From Eutreptiella sp. 'Long Island Sound 2002' (Eukaryota > Euglenozoa > Euglenophyceae > Eutreptiales > Eutreptiaceae), in contig OZ038383.1 in the NCBI GenBank assembly GCA_964036045.1, positions 8,138,430 through 8,202,429 on the forward strand: DNA of 64,000 nt, given 5' to 3'. Position 1 is the stretch's first letter. The number at the start of each line of letters is the position of its first letter. The position numbers and the translations under genes are program-made. Positions 20,548 to 33,713 of the stretch are shown one piece after another. The notes under the pieces are model-generated. The model saw only the letters and a list, made by a program, of their open reading frames with translations. It ran no database searches and was not told the origin of the DNA.

Positions 20548-23418
20548 CACCATCCTTCAAAAACAACAAAAAAAGCGGATCTTCACGGTGTTGGACCTGA
20601 AACACGGTTATCACCAGATGCCGCTACACCCGGACTCCAGGCCCTGCACAGCGATGTCGACGCCGCTGGGGCCCATGCAGTGGAAACTGGTGCCTATGGG
20701 CGCCAAGAATGGCAACGCCGCTTTCCAGCGCATGATGGAGGACCCACTCGGTCCTGTCTGGGACTGTGCCGACCCCTTTGTGGATGACATCATCATCGGG
20801 TCCGGCACAGAAGACATGACTGAGGACGAGCTCATCAAAGCGCATGAGAAGGATCTGCGCCGAGTGTTCAGTGAGCTGGACAAGCACAACATGGTGTGCA
20901 AGCCCACCAAAGCCTCACTCTTCGTAAAGGAAGTGGAGCTTGCGGGTCACGTGGTTGGTCACGAGCAACGCCGTCCCATGCCTGGGAAGCTGGCGTCCCT
21001 GCACCACTGGGAGAAGCCCCAGACCATCAGCGAACTCTGATCCTTCATGGGGTTCTGCAACTACTATTCGGGCTATGTCCGAATGTATGCGGAACTATCG
21101 GGCCCGCTGCACAAGATGCTGCAGGTGGGCAAGTTCGATGGCCGGAAGGGGAGCAAGAAGAAGCTTGCCTGGACCCCTGAGGCCGAAGATGCCTTCAGCC
21201 GCCTGAAGGAGCGACTCCTGGGGCAGCTTGGGCTATTCCTGGTGGACCCGGACAGGGGATTCGTGCTACGGACGGACGCCTCGGACTATGCTGTAGGGGC
21301 AGTCCTCGAGCAGGTCCGGGATGACGGGTCGCACGTACCCGTGGCGTTTTGGAGCCTGATCCTGGCCGAGGGCCAACCTCGAACCCGGACCGCGAGGGAG
21401 AAGGAGACGTACGCCATTGTTTGTGCGCTCAGGAAGTGGTCTGGCCACATCGGATTACAACCGGTGGTGGTTTGTACGGACCATCAGTCCTTACAGAGCT
21501 GGCACAAGGAGCACGTCGACACCCCCTCGGGACCGGCGGCAAGGAGGGCCCGATGGCATGAGACGTTCGCCAAGTTCGACCTCAGCGTCGTATATGTCCC
21601 GGGGAAGGACAACACTGTGGCAGATTGCCTCAGTCGATGGGCCTACCTCGCGGGCAAGGCATGGATGGACATATCCAGCCATGGGGACGCCGAGGAGACC
21701 GAGGAGGCCAAGCGCATCATCGAGATGGAGAAGGCCATGGAACAAGAGGGGGTCAAGTGCTTTGTCGTGATGGCAAACCGTACAGACCTGGCCAAGTTCA
21801 GGGGCGCCCGAGTCCAAGCTATTCGAGAGGAAACCCTCGAGCATTGGATGGTGGCCCCCGTAGAGCTAGTCAGGTCGGTGCTAGCAGAAGACTGGTCGGA
21901 TGACTATGCGGCATCCGAACACTGGAGCAGGTACTGGAATGCTGTGAGCGGCCCGTCGGACGACGAATGGCCTGAGGGCTTGACCGAGGATGGGGATAAA
22001 TTGTTCCTCAAGGAAAAGCTATTGGTCCCTGACAACCGAATGGAGGAGCTCATTGACCACTGGCATAACGCCCAGCTCATGCATCCTGTTCAGGACAAAA
22101 TGCAGCAGGACCTGGAGTGGCGTTTCAAGTTCCCACCGGGGTACTACGCCCTCCTGGACAAGTACTGCAGCGACTGCGCCGTGTGTCGGGCCACGAAGAG
22201 CTCCAACCACTCCACGGCTGGCAGCCCGGTGTATTCGGCTATACCGGAGGCCCCTATGCGGTCCGTGGCCATGGATGTATTCGCCATGCCGGAGGTCACC
22301 GTGGAAGGAGAGACCTACGACTGTGTCATCCTGGCGGTGGATAGGCACAGCGGGTATATCGTGGCGGTCCCTGGCAAGAAGTCCAAGAAGAAGGACAAGA
22401 AGGACAAGCATGGAGTGGGGCTGCAGGCCAGGACCGTCGCCAACGCCATGATCAGGCATTGGCTGACGATTTTTGATGTCCCAGCTGTCATCTGCAGCGA
22501 TCGGGGCGGTCAATTTGTGGGGACGTGGTTCACGACGATGTGCAAGCACATGGGGATTCAGCATGCCAAGACCGTGGCGTACCACAGCCGGTCAAATGGC
22601 CGGGCTGAGGTGGCCGGGCCGCAGATGTTTGAAAAGTTCCGCTAGCTGCACATTGACCAACCGGGCCTGAATTGGTATAACTCGCTGTCCAGAGTACTCC
22701 AGGCGTACCATGACCTTCCGGGGCTCACTGGACTGTCGCCCCATCGTATCCTGTTCCTACGGGATTGAGTGTCACGCACTCTCCCGTGGTTGAACCACCG
22801 CAAAGTGGCCCGGGATGCGAGCGCTATGATGGCTGAGGCAGACGACACGGCGGCCAAGGTGTGCAAAGCACTTCAGGACGAGCATGGGAAGAGGGCCAAG
22901 TACTTCAAGCAGGGAAAAGTCCAGAAATATGCTCTCAGAGACACCGTATGGGTGGAGCGGCACCACAAGGATGTCCTGTCCAGGCATCGGCAGGCGTCTT
23001 GGTATGTGCCGGGGGTAATCTTTCGGAAGGTCGGGCAGGATGTGTATGCGGTTCGTGTGGGGGATAACAAGATCCTGGACCGCGACCATACCCAGCTTCG
23101 TCCCCGAGCACCAGACCCCAGCGGACGTCCCGTCACCTTCGAGTTCACAGCCGGAGATCTGGACTGTGATGACGAGGGGGAGGACGACGACTTCACCGCC
23201 GAAAAGATCCTGACGGACAAGCCAGACCCGGGGCACCTGGGGGGCGGCTTTATAACGTCCGTTGGAAGGGATTTGCCACATCCAGAGATTCGTCGGAGCC
23301 TCCGAGCATTTTTGTGCCGAGGTATACTACGATCTGAATGGATTATCTAAGGAAAAAGAACATTTCCTTGGATGTCAAGGATGTGTTGGTCCATTTGGTG
23401 GCTGCAGCAGCACCGTGA
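18694..23418 (+). pseudogene. Ty3/gypsy chromovirus Pol, copy 2, multiply broken
   Basis: Domains in order: aspartic protease (DTGAQ, 18775-18789); reverse transcriptase with FVDD at 20777-20788 in place of the usual YxDD; RNase H (TDASDYAVGAVLEQ near 21270; TDHQSLQSW near 21478); integrase zinc finger (HWHNAQLMH ... CSDCAVC, 22060-22190); integrase core (MDVF near 22273, SDRGGQF near 22495, NGRAE near 22600); then an integrase C-terminal domain and a chromodomain-like stretch (YNVRWKGF, about 23251-23274). Breaks: a frameshift at about 19240; a 19-bp deletion at about 20146; stops TGA 21038-21040, TAG 22643-22645 and TGA 22766-22768; a 1-nt frameshift in the G-rich run at about 23238-23248; TGA 23335-23337. 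The C-terminal frame closes at TGA 23416-23418. Gag and LTRs were not found. The element cannot be functional. Confidence 0.9.
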
Positions 23419-26261
23419 TGGATCCACCTTGGCATTTCTGTTTGTTTTCGTGCTTGGGAGACGGGTGAGGGCGTTATCCCCGGGATTTTTGGGCCTTGAT
23501 TGGCCATATATCCTCTTCACTCGGTCTCCACATATATATTTCATTGTGGTATACGTATTTAGGTTAACCGACGACGTTTCTCTATCTTTGATCCCCTTGG
23601 TCCATGTTGTAGATCAAGAGGAGACCGGATATGGCGGAGGGCACCGATTATGAGTGTCCTCACCCCTCCCTTGGGGCATGGGGGACGCCTACGCCGTATG
23701 TGGGGCCTCCATGCGTCCTTGGGACATGGGGGGGGGGGGGTTGGAGCCTATTGGGGTCCTCCCGTCCTCTCTTCAATGACTTCGAGCGGATACAACGCTC
23801 TGAGAAGGGGGGTGAAGCCGGTTCAGACCCCCGTGGCCATCTTTGGGTCACTTGGGGTGTGTATCTATGGGCTGGCCAGCCGCCATGGGCTGACATCATA
23901 CTCTCCCATCCACCTGACCTAACCTGATGTGATAGTGTGATAGGTTTGGCCATTCCAGCTATGAGCGGCCATATTCAATACCGAGGCGCCGCCGGCTGAG
24001 ATTTATATATCAGAATATCAGGAATCAACAGGGTTTTTTATCATAACGTTTCCGTAATTTTTCAGCTATCCGTTCTTATTGTCAATGTATCGGCGACTGT
24101 CAGTTGGCTCGTGATTTTGCGCTAACCGATTGGTTAACTGTTATTTCCAGATATTTTAGCGGAAACCCCGATGAAGGGTCAGATTTCATCAGAAAAGGGT
24201 TCGTTGCTTCCGCAATTTTCATGTTATACACTCGCAAAAGTAATCCGATTTTTTCAGACATTCAGAATCGGATTTTCAACTTCGAGGTCGCCGCACTGGA
24301 TATGATGAATTTCGCGTGGTCCTACATTTTTCCCCGATCACGAATCAACCTTCCTTTTGTTGTCTCCTTCACTTTTCTTGGAGATATTGGCGAAACAAAA
24401 ATGATTCCTGAGACCACTTTGAATAATCATATCTCAGGCTCACTGCGAGGGACTCCAATGTTGAGACTTGGGTTGGAACCGCCTTGGTCTCAACTTAATT
24501 TAGAAAGCATCAAACGCCCTTGGTATGCACACCTGCCCGTGGTATCAAAGGATCATGGTCAAGAGGGTAAAAAGTGCTTTACAACTCTGGGACCATGATA
24601 CCGAATATTTTAATATGGGTTCCGAGTGTACCGCACGAGTATTGGTGTTGCATAGAAACTTTCCTTGGGTTCCTACGTCTTTTTAACGTGAAGTTATGTC
24701 CATGGAGGGGCATGGCATATCATGGTGGGAGCCACTTTTAAGGGTATATGTTATATGGATGGTATGTGCTTTGCTATGCTCACGCCCATGTTATATATCT
24801 CCGTTTGTAGGAAGATATGTGGAGTCATACGTGGCAAGGGCTTCACCCATGTCCCAATGGTGAGCTCCATAGCGCTAGACTAAGTCTACCGCACATATAG
24901 TGCATGTGGGAAGGCTTACGGAGCGACCCACAAGCGCCACTATCAATTTTCCCATTTTCATGGTGCGTGTCGTAAGGAGGCCCGAAGGTGTCCCCCTGCG
25001 TCCATGTGGGGATCCAAGTGGAGGGATTTTTTGCAAATGGTCCGAAGCAATTGTGTTTTGAACCATATGTTAATACCATGGGTGAGCGAAGTTATATACT
25101 ATTGTGATTATCTTGAATCTGGCAATATTTGCATGTTTTTGACCTCATCTTCTGCTCATTTTTGTATTTTGTGTGCTCAACTGGTCGGCTAACAGTAAAG
25201 TGCCTAGAGATCCGGGAACTATGGTATGTTACTTATATGTCGGCATATGCTTCGGTGTTGCACCTCACCATATGCCGGATCACGTGGTCACTTTGGCGTG
25301 GCACACGGGGCCTCACAAAATTAGGTCTCCAATTCGTGGGTTGACTTGTGAAGCATGGCATGTATATATCCGGAGTGGTTTGGGAGCCAATGTTGGGATA
25401 TTCTTGGGCATGGACCTTTGGTCTATATCACCCTTGTATATTACTTACCGGTTTGACACATGCATGGAGCATTTGAATACTTGCCATATGCATTTTTGAG
25501 TATATAATTGAATTTCCGGCAGTATGGTGTGATTTCCCTAATTTTGCTATGTTGTGAGGTCATCTTCATGGAGCAATTCTCCAAGCCCAATCGACACCAA
25601 GCCCAACCAAGGTTATGTCAGGGTAGGGCGTGGTCCTGAGTGCCACTCTAGGCCATGACACGCCACCTCCCCTATTGGTCTAGGATTGGGAGGCTTGGGA
25701 GTGAACACTTTTTTAGGGTTTGTGTAGTGACTTTTGACACATGGCATTTAGCCATCTTATTTGACTTGGTTCAGGGCATCATGTTGGCGAGTCAGGGGAA
25801 GGTCCTGAGTCCAGGGAATGAGGGGTCTATGGCTGTGATTGTGTATGTTTCCATCTCTCCCCAATTTTGCTTGATTTGTGTTCATATGACAATTTCAGGG
25901 CTTTTTCCATTATTCTATTGGTGCAATTCTGGGTACATGCCCAACGCCCGTGTCGCCGTGTGCACCGTGAGACAACTGGCGTGTTGAAAGGAGTTGTTGA
26001 GTGTCAATGCGGGACCTCGAATGCCCTTGGAAGCCCACAGTGTGGATTATTTGGATTGGAGCTATTGTACTTGGGAGTTGGTTATTGCAAGGGATCAGGA
26101 TTTGTGTGAAGGAGCCATATTTCACTATTTTTTGTGGGAAATTGTGCAGGATAAGGCAAGATCATGCAGAACCTGGTGAGAAGCAAGACCATAGGAGTGA
26201 CAGGAAATGGTGGAAGGGGTACAGCAGGGGCCGGTCCTGGTAGGGACCTTCTTTACCACGG
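23419..26261. other. no supportable gene
   Basis: The first few hundred bases are presumably 3' flank of the gypsy element; I could not find an LTR or polypurine tract with certainty. A G run of about 13 lies near 23728-23740. The rest is AT-leaning unique-looking sequence. A 164-residue open frame at 24104-24598 has no recognisable domain and I do not call it. Confidence 0.5.
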
Positions 26262-26905
26262 TGCGCGGGCTTGCCTGCCCTCCGGCTCCACCAAGTGACC
26301 ACTGGTACGGGGGTCTAGGTGGCTCATTGGCCGATTCTGAGGCTTGAGAACCACAAAAAGTGGGGGGTTGCGGGTGGACTAGGTGCCTTCGGAATTCGGA
26401 TTTGAGCCACGTAGCCCAAAATACGCCCCGTGCTTGGTTTCGAGGTGTTGGTGCGCATTGCGCAGGTTGTTGGGGATTTTCGGCGCCTTTTCGGGCCGTT
26501 TCTCGGACATATCGTGGAGTTGAAGGGCATTAGAGAGCTCTTTGACACGGTGAAGTCAAGCCGCACGTGCAGTCTAGTCACCGTTTCCCTTCGTTTGGGC
26601 GTTTCGCCCGGGTTTTGGGGCTGTTCTGAGCGAAAAATGGCTGTTTTTGGCCCAAAACTGCGCAGATCGGGGAGGGCACCTCCAAACTTGGTGCCACCTC
26701 CCCGGGCCGCCACCGGTGAGTTTGTGGCTCAAAGCTTGGATTTGGCAAGGCCACCACCTAGGCTCTAGGATGGTCAGAGTAGAGTAGAGCCCGAAGCGAT
26801 GAAGCGGAGCAATGGCCAAAACAGAAAGGAGAAGTGCTTGCTTGGTGGCTTGCTTGCTTGTTGCTTGCTTGTTAGCTAGATTTAAGGGGAGAGAGGTGTA
26901 GTAGT
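26262..26905 (+). mobile_element. TA-flanked non-autonomous element, 5'-truncated copy
   Basis: Contains the distal half of the 1.2-kb element (CCAAGTGACCACTGGTACGG ... TTAAGGGGAGAG.GGTGTAG) and ends in (TA)n. The head with the 162-bp repeats is missing; the junction is near 26262. Confidence 0.8.
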
Positions 26906-26981
26906 ATATGTATATGTAGATATATAGATATATATATATCCATATATATACACGCATACATACACACACATCCACACACAC

Positions 26982-27019
<38 letters not shown>

Positions 27020-27032
27020 CTATATATATATA
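26906..27032. repeat. (TA)n tract with some interruptions
   Basis: A TA dinucleotide tract with CA/GA interruptions between two copies of the non-autonomous element. Confidence 0.9.
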
Positions 27033-28230
27033 TCCTCCAATCTACACCCCTCTCCCAACTCTAGGTGGCTCCACCACACGGCTCTAAGGTATGTGCAAAG
27101 GGCACAACGTGGTGCATACATGTGGTGGAAGGGGCTAAACTTGGTCAAAACGGGCTCAAAACGGGCTAAAAACACTTGTTTGAGCATCCCAAATGGTCCG
27201 GGATCACTTTTGGAAAAACGCGTTTTTGACCCATTTTTGACCGATTTTTGGTCCCAAAATGGCCCACTTTCAAGGCATTTTGGGATTTTCCATGAGCCAA
27301 AAAGCGTCGCCACGGGCTCAAAATGGGCTAAAACCACTTGTTTGAGCATCATAAATGGTCCGGGATCATTTTTGTAAAAACACGTTTTTGACCCAGTTTT
27401 GACCCATTGTTGGTCCCAAAACGGCCCATTTTCAAGGCATTTTGGGATTTTCCATGCCCCAAAACGTGCCACCACGGGCTCAGAAATGGCCCAAAAACAC
27501 TTGTTTGAGCATCCCAAGTGGTCTAGGAACAAGTGTGGAAAAAATGATTTTTTTCGCCCCGGGGACCCTGGTGGACCCACCGTTGGCCCCCACTATGCGT
27601 GGGCTGGCCGGCCCTACGGCTGCACCAAGTGACCACTGGTACGGGGGTCTACGTGCCTCGTTGTGCCATTCTGAGGCTTGGAAACCATAAAAAGTGGGGG
27701 GTTGCGGGTGGACTAGGTGCCCTCGGAATTCGGTTTTGAGCCACGTAGCCCAAGATACGGCCCGTTCTTGGTTTCGGGGTGCTGGTGCACATTGCGCAGT
27801 TTTTGGGGCTTTTTGGCGCCTTTTTGGGCCGTTTCTCCGACATATCCTGGAGTTACTGGGCACCAAAACTCCCTTGGTCACGAGAAAGTCAAGCCGCATG
27901 TGGATTGTGACTTCGTTTGCCTTCGTTTGGCTGTTTTGAACCCTTACTAGGGCTGTTTTGGGCGAAAAATGGCTGTTTTTGGCCCAAAACTGCGCAGATT
28001 TGGGAGGGCACCTACCGACTTGGCGCTCACGCCCCGGGCCGCCACCGGTGAGTTTTTGGCTCAAAACTTGAATTTGCCAAGGTCACCACCTGGGCTCCAG
28101 TATGGGTAAAGTGGAGTGAAGCTCAAGGCGATAGGAAGGTGCAGTGGCCAAAACGAAATGGTGACGCGTTGTTGTTGTTGTTGTTGCTTGTTGCTTGTTA
28201 GCTAAATTTAAGGGGAGAAGGGTGTAGTAA
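27033..28230 (+). mobile_element. TA-flanked non-autonomous element, complete copy, forward
   Basis: The head reads TCCTCCAATCTACACCCCTC and the tail TTAAGGGGAGAAGGGTGTAG, giving terminal inverted repeats of about 15 bp (CTACACCCCTCTCCC). The first half holds three tandem units of 162-163 bp (starts near 27174, 27336 and 27499); the second half is unique to the element. Both sides are (TA)n. There is no gene for a transposase. Terminal repeats plus (TA)n flanks resemble the 'micron' type of miniature element described in plants, which inserts in TA microsatellites. Confidence 0.8.
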
Positions 28231-28251
28231 TATATATATACGTATATATGT

Positions 28252-28299
<48 letters not shown>

Positions 28300-28341
28300 A
28301 TATATATATATATATATGTAGATGTATGTATGTATGTATGT

Positions 28342-28409
<68 letters not shown>
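28231..28409. repeat. (TA)n tract
   Basis: About 180 bp of TA repeats with a few interruptions (TATGTATG around 28290-28345), between oppositely oriented element copies. Confidence 0.95.
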
Positions 28410-28411
<2 letters not shown>

Positions 28412-29611
28412 CTACACCCCTCTCCCCTTAAATCTAGCTAACAAGCAACAAGCAACAACAAGCAAGCAACAACAAGCACTTCTCCTCACCGTTTTGGCCA
28501 TTGCTCCGCCTCATCGCTCCGGGCTCTACTCTACCCTAGCCATCTTTGAGCCCGGGTGGTGTCCTTGCCAAATCCAAGTTTATAGCCAAAAACTCAGCAG
28601 TGGCGGCCCGGGGCGGGGGCGCCAAGTCGGGAGGTGCCCTCCCAAATCTGCGCAGTTTTGGGCCAAAAACAGCCATTTTTCGCCCAAAACAGCCCCAAAA
28701 CCCGGGCGAAACGCCCAAACCAAGGGTTACGGTGAGTACACTGCACGTGCGGCTCGACTTCACCGTGTCAAAGAGCTCTCTAGTGCCCTTCAATTCCACG
28801 ATATGTCCGAGAAACGGCCCAAAAAGGCGCCAAAAAGTCCCAAAAACTGCGCAATGTGCACCAGCACCCCGAAACCAAGAACGGGCCGTATCTTGGGCTA
28901 CGTGGCTCAAAACCGAATTCCGAGGGCACCTAGTCCACCCGCAACCCCCCACTTTTTGTGGTTTCCAAGCCTCAGAATCGCCCAACGAGACACGTAGACC
29001 CCCGTACCAGTGGTCACTTGGTGCAGCCGGAGGGCCGGCCAGCCCACGCACAGTGGGGGCCAACGGTGGGTCCACCAGGGTCCCCGGGGCGAAAAAAATG
29101 CTTTTTTCCAAAGTTGTTCCTAGACCACTTGGGATGCTCAAACAAGTGTTTTTGGGCCATTTTGAGCCCGTGGTGGCGCGTTTTGGGCCATGGAAAATCC
29201 CAAAATGCCTTGAAAATGGGCCGTTTTGGGACCAACAATGAGTCAAAAATGGGTCAAAAACGAGTTTTTTCAAAAATGATACTGGACCCTTTATGATGCT
29301 CAAACGAGTAGTTTTAGCCCATTTTGAGCCCATGGGGACGGGTTTTGGCACATGGAAAATCCCAAAATGGCTTGAAAATGGGCCATTTTGGGAACAAGGA
29401 TGGGTCAAAAATGGGTCAAAAACGCGTTTTTCCAAAAGTGATGCCTTACCATTTGGGATGCTCAAACAAGTGTTTTTAGCCCGTTTTGAGCCCGTTTTGA
29501 ACGAGTTTAGCCCCTTCCACCACATTTATGCACCACTTTGTGCCCTTCGCACGTACCTTAGAGCCGTGTGGTGGAGCCACCTAGGGTTGGGAGAGGGGTG
29601 TAGATTGGAGG
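28410..29611 (-). mobile_element. TA-flanked non-autonomous element, complete copy, reverse
   Basis: Same element as 27033-28230 in inverse orientation: it starts TACTACACCCCTCTCCCCTT and ends GGGAGAGGGGTGTAGATTGG. With its neighbour it forms an inverted pair with arms of about 1.2 kb around a (TA)n spacer. The minus strand is open for 329 codons (29525-28536) because the 162-bp repeat unit is a multiple of three. I treat this as a by-product rather than a gene. Confidence 0.85.

Positions 29612-31087
<1,476 letters not shown>

Positions 31088-31162
<75 letters not shown>
31088..31162. repeat. (TA)n tract
   Basis: About 75 bp of TA repeats. It is followed at 31163-31182 by CCTCTAATCTACACCCCTCT, the head of a further copy of the element that breaks off at once. 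Confidence 0.9.
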
Positions 31163-31164
<2 letters not shown>

Positions 31165-31445
31165 TCTAATCTACACCCCTCTCCTAAAAGACACGCGGGT
31201 TTATTATGTGGGAGTTGAGCACAAGGTGGAGGGGAAGGGTAATGGGAATGTATATCCGCTCAGAAAGAGCCCGTCCCACGTATGTCCATCAAACCGCAAT
31301 GTACCGTAACCGTGTGGCAGTGTTGGAGGAACGAAACAAAGTTGGCAAAACACGTGAAGGAATTACTTGCGAGTCTCGTGGTAATCACTTTACAGAAACA
31401 GTTGTAACCCTTCCTCCCAAGGTTTAGACATGGCATGAAGGTGAA
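31163..31445. other. element head remnant and unique spacer
   Basis: The first 25 bases are the terminal sequence of another TA-flanked element; the rest has no gene or repeat I recognise. Confidence 0.5.
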
Positions 31446-32201
31446 GGTAATTCCGTTAGGAGTACACCTGTACATTGGGAACTCCCACGGATGGCAACCT
31501 GAACTGGTTGGAACTCTTGGCTACTAGACAAGTTTGGAATTGAAGGGAACTGGCTTTAGGACCTAGTCGTCGTCGCTGTACAAATCGGGTGAATCGAAGT
31601 TTCAAACATAAACGTAAGTGATGGAAACGAATGCCCTTGCTGCAAGTAAGTGAAGGTAGCTCCGTTAAGAGTACACGTGCAACGTACGTCGTGTACCAAT
31701 AAGTGAAGGTAACTCCGTTAAGAGTACACCTGCATCCTACGTCTTGCACTAATTGTACCCTGCTTTTATGGATTGGCAAATGAGATGGTTGGAAATAGAC
31801 GAAAATAAGGGGAGGTAAACCCGTTTAGAGTACACGCACTTTGCTACCGAAATGTTCACCGTTTTACTTTAGAAAATGGATCACCCTTTGTTTGAGGGTA
31901 TTGTAATAAACCGTTCGCAACAATAGAAGGCGCGCGCACAACGTGGATGACAGCTTTGACGGTTGGTGCAAGTAAATGAAGGTAACTCCGTGCAGAGTAC
32001 ACCTTGACTTGTACTTTTGTTGCAAATAAGAGAAGGTAACTCCGTTAAGAGTACACCTGCATCTTACGTCGCTGAATGATAAGTGAAGGTAACTCCGTTA
32101 AGAGTACATCTGCATTGTATGTCGTGCACTAATTGTACCCTGCTCTTATGGATTGGCAAATGTATGAAAATAATTGAAGGTAACTCCGTTAAGAGTACAC
32201 C
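31446..32201 (-). repeat. array of the 23-bp motif, outer left
   Basis: About eight copies of the motif with core GTACTCTTAACGGAGTTAC (minus-strand sense), some degenerate, spaced 40-170 bp apart in AT-rich sequence. Much of this block is repeated at 33660-34400. Confidence 0.85.
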
Positions 32202-32628
32202 CGCTTTGCTACCAAAATGTTTTCCGTATGTTTTAGAAGATGCATCACCCTTTGTGTGAGAGGATTCTAACAAAGCGTTTGCAACAATTGAAGGTGCGAG
32301 CACAACGTGGATGAGTGCTTTGTACGCTTGCTGCTTGTAAATGAAGGGAACTCGAAGGATAAAACTAGCTGCAACGGAACCTCTCATGCGGCCGACCTGT
32401 TGTGTGAAATGTGCAAAGGGACGAAGCACGTGAATGTTGATGTTCGCCTATTGAGAAGCGCTAAGGCATCATCATCTGATGAAGGTTGAGGCTCTTGGAC
32501 CATTCAAGTATGGAAGAAATGCATATTCGACTGCACAATTGCGGCGGCAGTTCACGAATAATATAGTGTGGCACGACATGTCGCACACATGTATTGAATT
32601 AGGCATTCAATTGCATCAAGGAAGCACA

Positions 32629-33450
32629 TTAGAAGGACACAAGCTTGCCGCTTTCCTTCTTGAACGTAAGTACAATATAAGTTGCTTTGTTTTCCTTAGT
32701 CGGCTTAGGATGAACTGCTTTTGGAAATTGAATGGTGCGGTGATAACTGTGAGGCTCCGTGCCCTCATTGGTTGTCCCCGGTGTTGGCAATTCATGTGCC
32801 AATTGCAATTCGTTCACGTGGACGATAGCTTTGGGGGGTATACCCCTTGGACTCTCGAAGTTCAATGTAACGGCATTGGCATCCGCTGTACCTGTGACTC
32901 CGTGTCGAGCGAATATGATGTACGAATCCTCGGTTTCGTACATTGTAATTGGTATGGCGGCCTTGTGTTTCAAGTCTTGAGGGCGCATATAACTTTGAGT
33001 TGGTGTTGCGGGATTTGGCCGTGGAATTTTGCGCGGTGGTGTCGAATCCATGGGAGATGTCGATGCTGATGGGGATGATACGGACACACATTCAGTTGTG
33101 CTTTCTGGCGTGTACACCCAACCGCATGCAACACAATCACGATGCTGGAGTTCCGGAACTCTGGTTGCGCCGCGTGAGAACTTACATCCCGAAGGGGACT
33201 CGTCCCAGCACTTGAATGAGTAAGTTGTGCCCCATTTTTTGATCTGCGCCGGCACTCCGCACAAACATGACGGCCAGTCATGTGGGACATGTTTTGGCGG
33301 CTCCGTCCACTTGAAAGCCCCTTGATGACGGTTGTCCGGCTTGTCATTTGGGCATGCCAGGAAAGCTCGGTCAAAATTTGGAGTCGCTGAGCCGCTAACC
33401 TTAGGGATGAGCTCGGCTTGGCACACAGGGCAGGTGGGCGAATTGTCCAT
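32629..33450 (-). CDS. zinc-finger protein with C-terminal Hsp20-like segment, left copy (273 aa)
   Basis: An intact frame of 273 residues from the ATG at 33450 (MDNSPTCPVCQAEL). The frame is open 45 codons further upstream, but I chose this ATG because the 23-bp motif sits at 33463-33485, as it does before Rep. Residues about 7-50 have CPVC ... FLACP ... FKWTE, and residues 62-91 have CLCG ... FKCW ... GCKF, which resembles the GRF zinc finger (CxCG ... FxxC ... CxF). The last 100 residues (ITMYETEDSYIIFARHGV to ATYIVLTFKKESGKLVSF) loosely resemble an alpha-crystallin/Hsp20 fold. Role unknown; GRF fingers bind single-stranded DNA in other proteins, which would suit a Rep partner. The partner copy lies at 61970-62791. 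Confidence 0.7.
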   Translation of the reverse strand: MDNSPTCPVCQAELIPKVSGSATPNFDRAFLACPNDKPDNRHQGAFKWTEPPKHVPHDWPSCLCGVPAQIKKWGTTYSFKCWDESPSGCKFSRGATRVPELQHRDCVACGWVYTPESTTECVSVSSPSASTSPMDSTPPRKIPRPNPATPTQSYMRPQDLKHKAAIPITMYETEDSYIIFARHGVTGTADANAVTLNFESPRGIPPKAIVHVNELQLAHELPTPGTTNEGTEPHSYHRTIQFPKAVHPKPTKENKATYIVLTFKKESGKLVSF

Positions 33451-33462
33451 TATTGAAGTGCA

Positions 33463-33485
33463 GGTAATTCCGTTAAGAATACACC
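33463..33485 (-). promoter_or_regulatory. 23-bp motif upstream of left zinc-finger gene
   Basis: A copy of the repeated motif with two changes, ending 12 bp before the chosen ATG at 33450. The mirrored copy at 61935-61957 has the same position relative to its gene. Confidence 0.5.
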
Positions 33486-33627
33486 TAGAAAGAGGGGATG
33501 GCGATGTGTGAGATTTAGATAGTCGTACTAGAACATAGCCTCGGAGTAGTTGTGCATGAATGGCAACCCTGTCCCTTTTTGTCATTTGAACACCACGGAC
33601 AAAATTTTAGGGCGGCTTCCATCCCAG

Positions 33628-33643
33628 TCATGATGCATCATGA
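33628..33643. repeat. 16-bp perfect palindrome
   Basis: TCATGATGCATCATGA, about 180 bp upstream of the chosen start of the left zinc-finger gene; the same palindrome is at 61777-61792 in the other arm. Confidence 0.8.
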
Positions 33644-33713
33644 TCCAAGGCACGCAAGTTTCAAACATAAACGTAAGTGATGGAAACGAGTGCTCTTGCT
33701 GCAAGTAAGTGAA

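Noticed and set aside
20369-23350. Reassigned stop codons (alternative genetic code) to explain in-frame TGA and TAG
   Set aside because: Stops of all three kinds occur, at positions where sister copies have ordinary sense codons, and genes also end at these codons; mutation explains them better.
24104-24598. 164-residue open frame in the gene-free stretch
   Set aside because: No domain, no repeat relation and no supporting signals; length is compatible with chance.
28536-29525. 329-residue frame in the TA-flanked element called as a gene
   Set aside because: Open because of 162-bp in-frame repeats; translation has no known fold and the copies degrade freely. Kept only as a low-interest finding.
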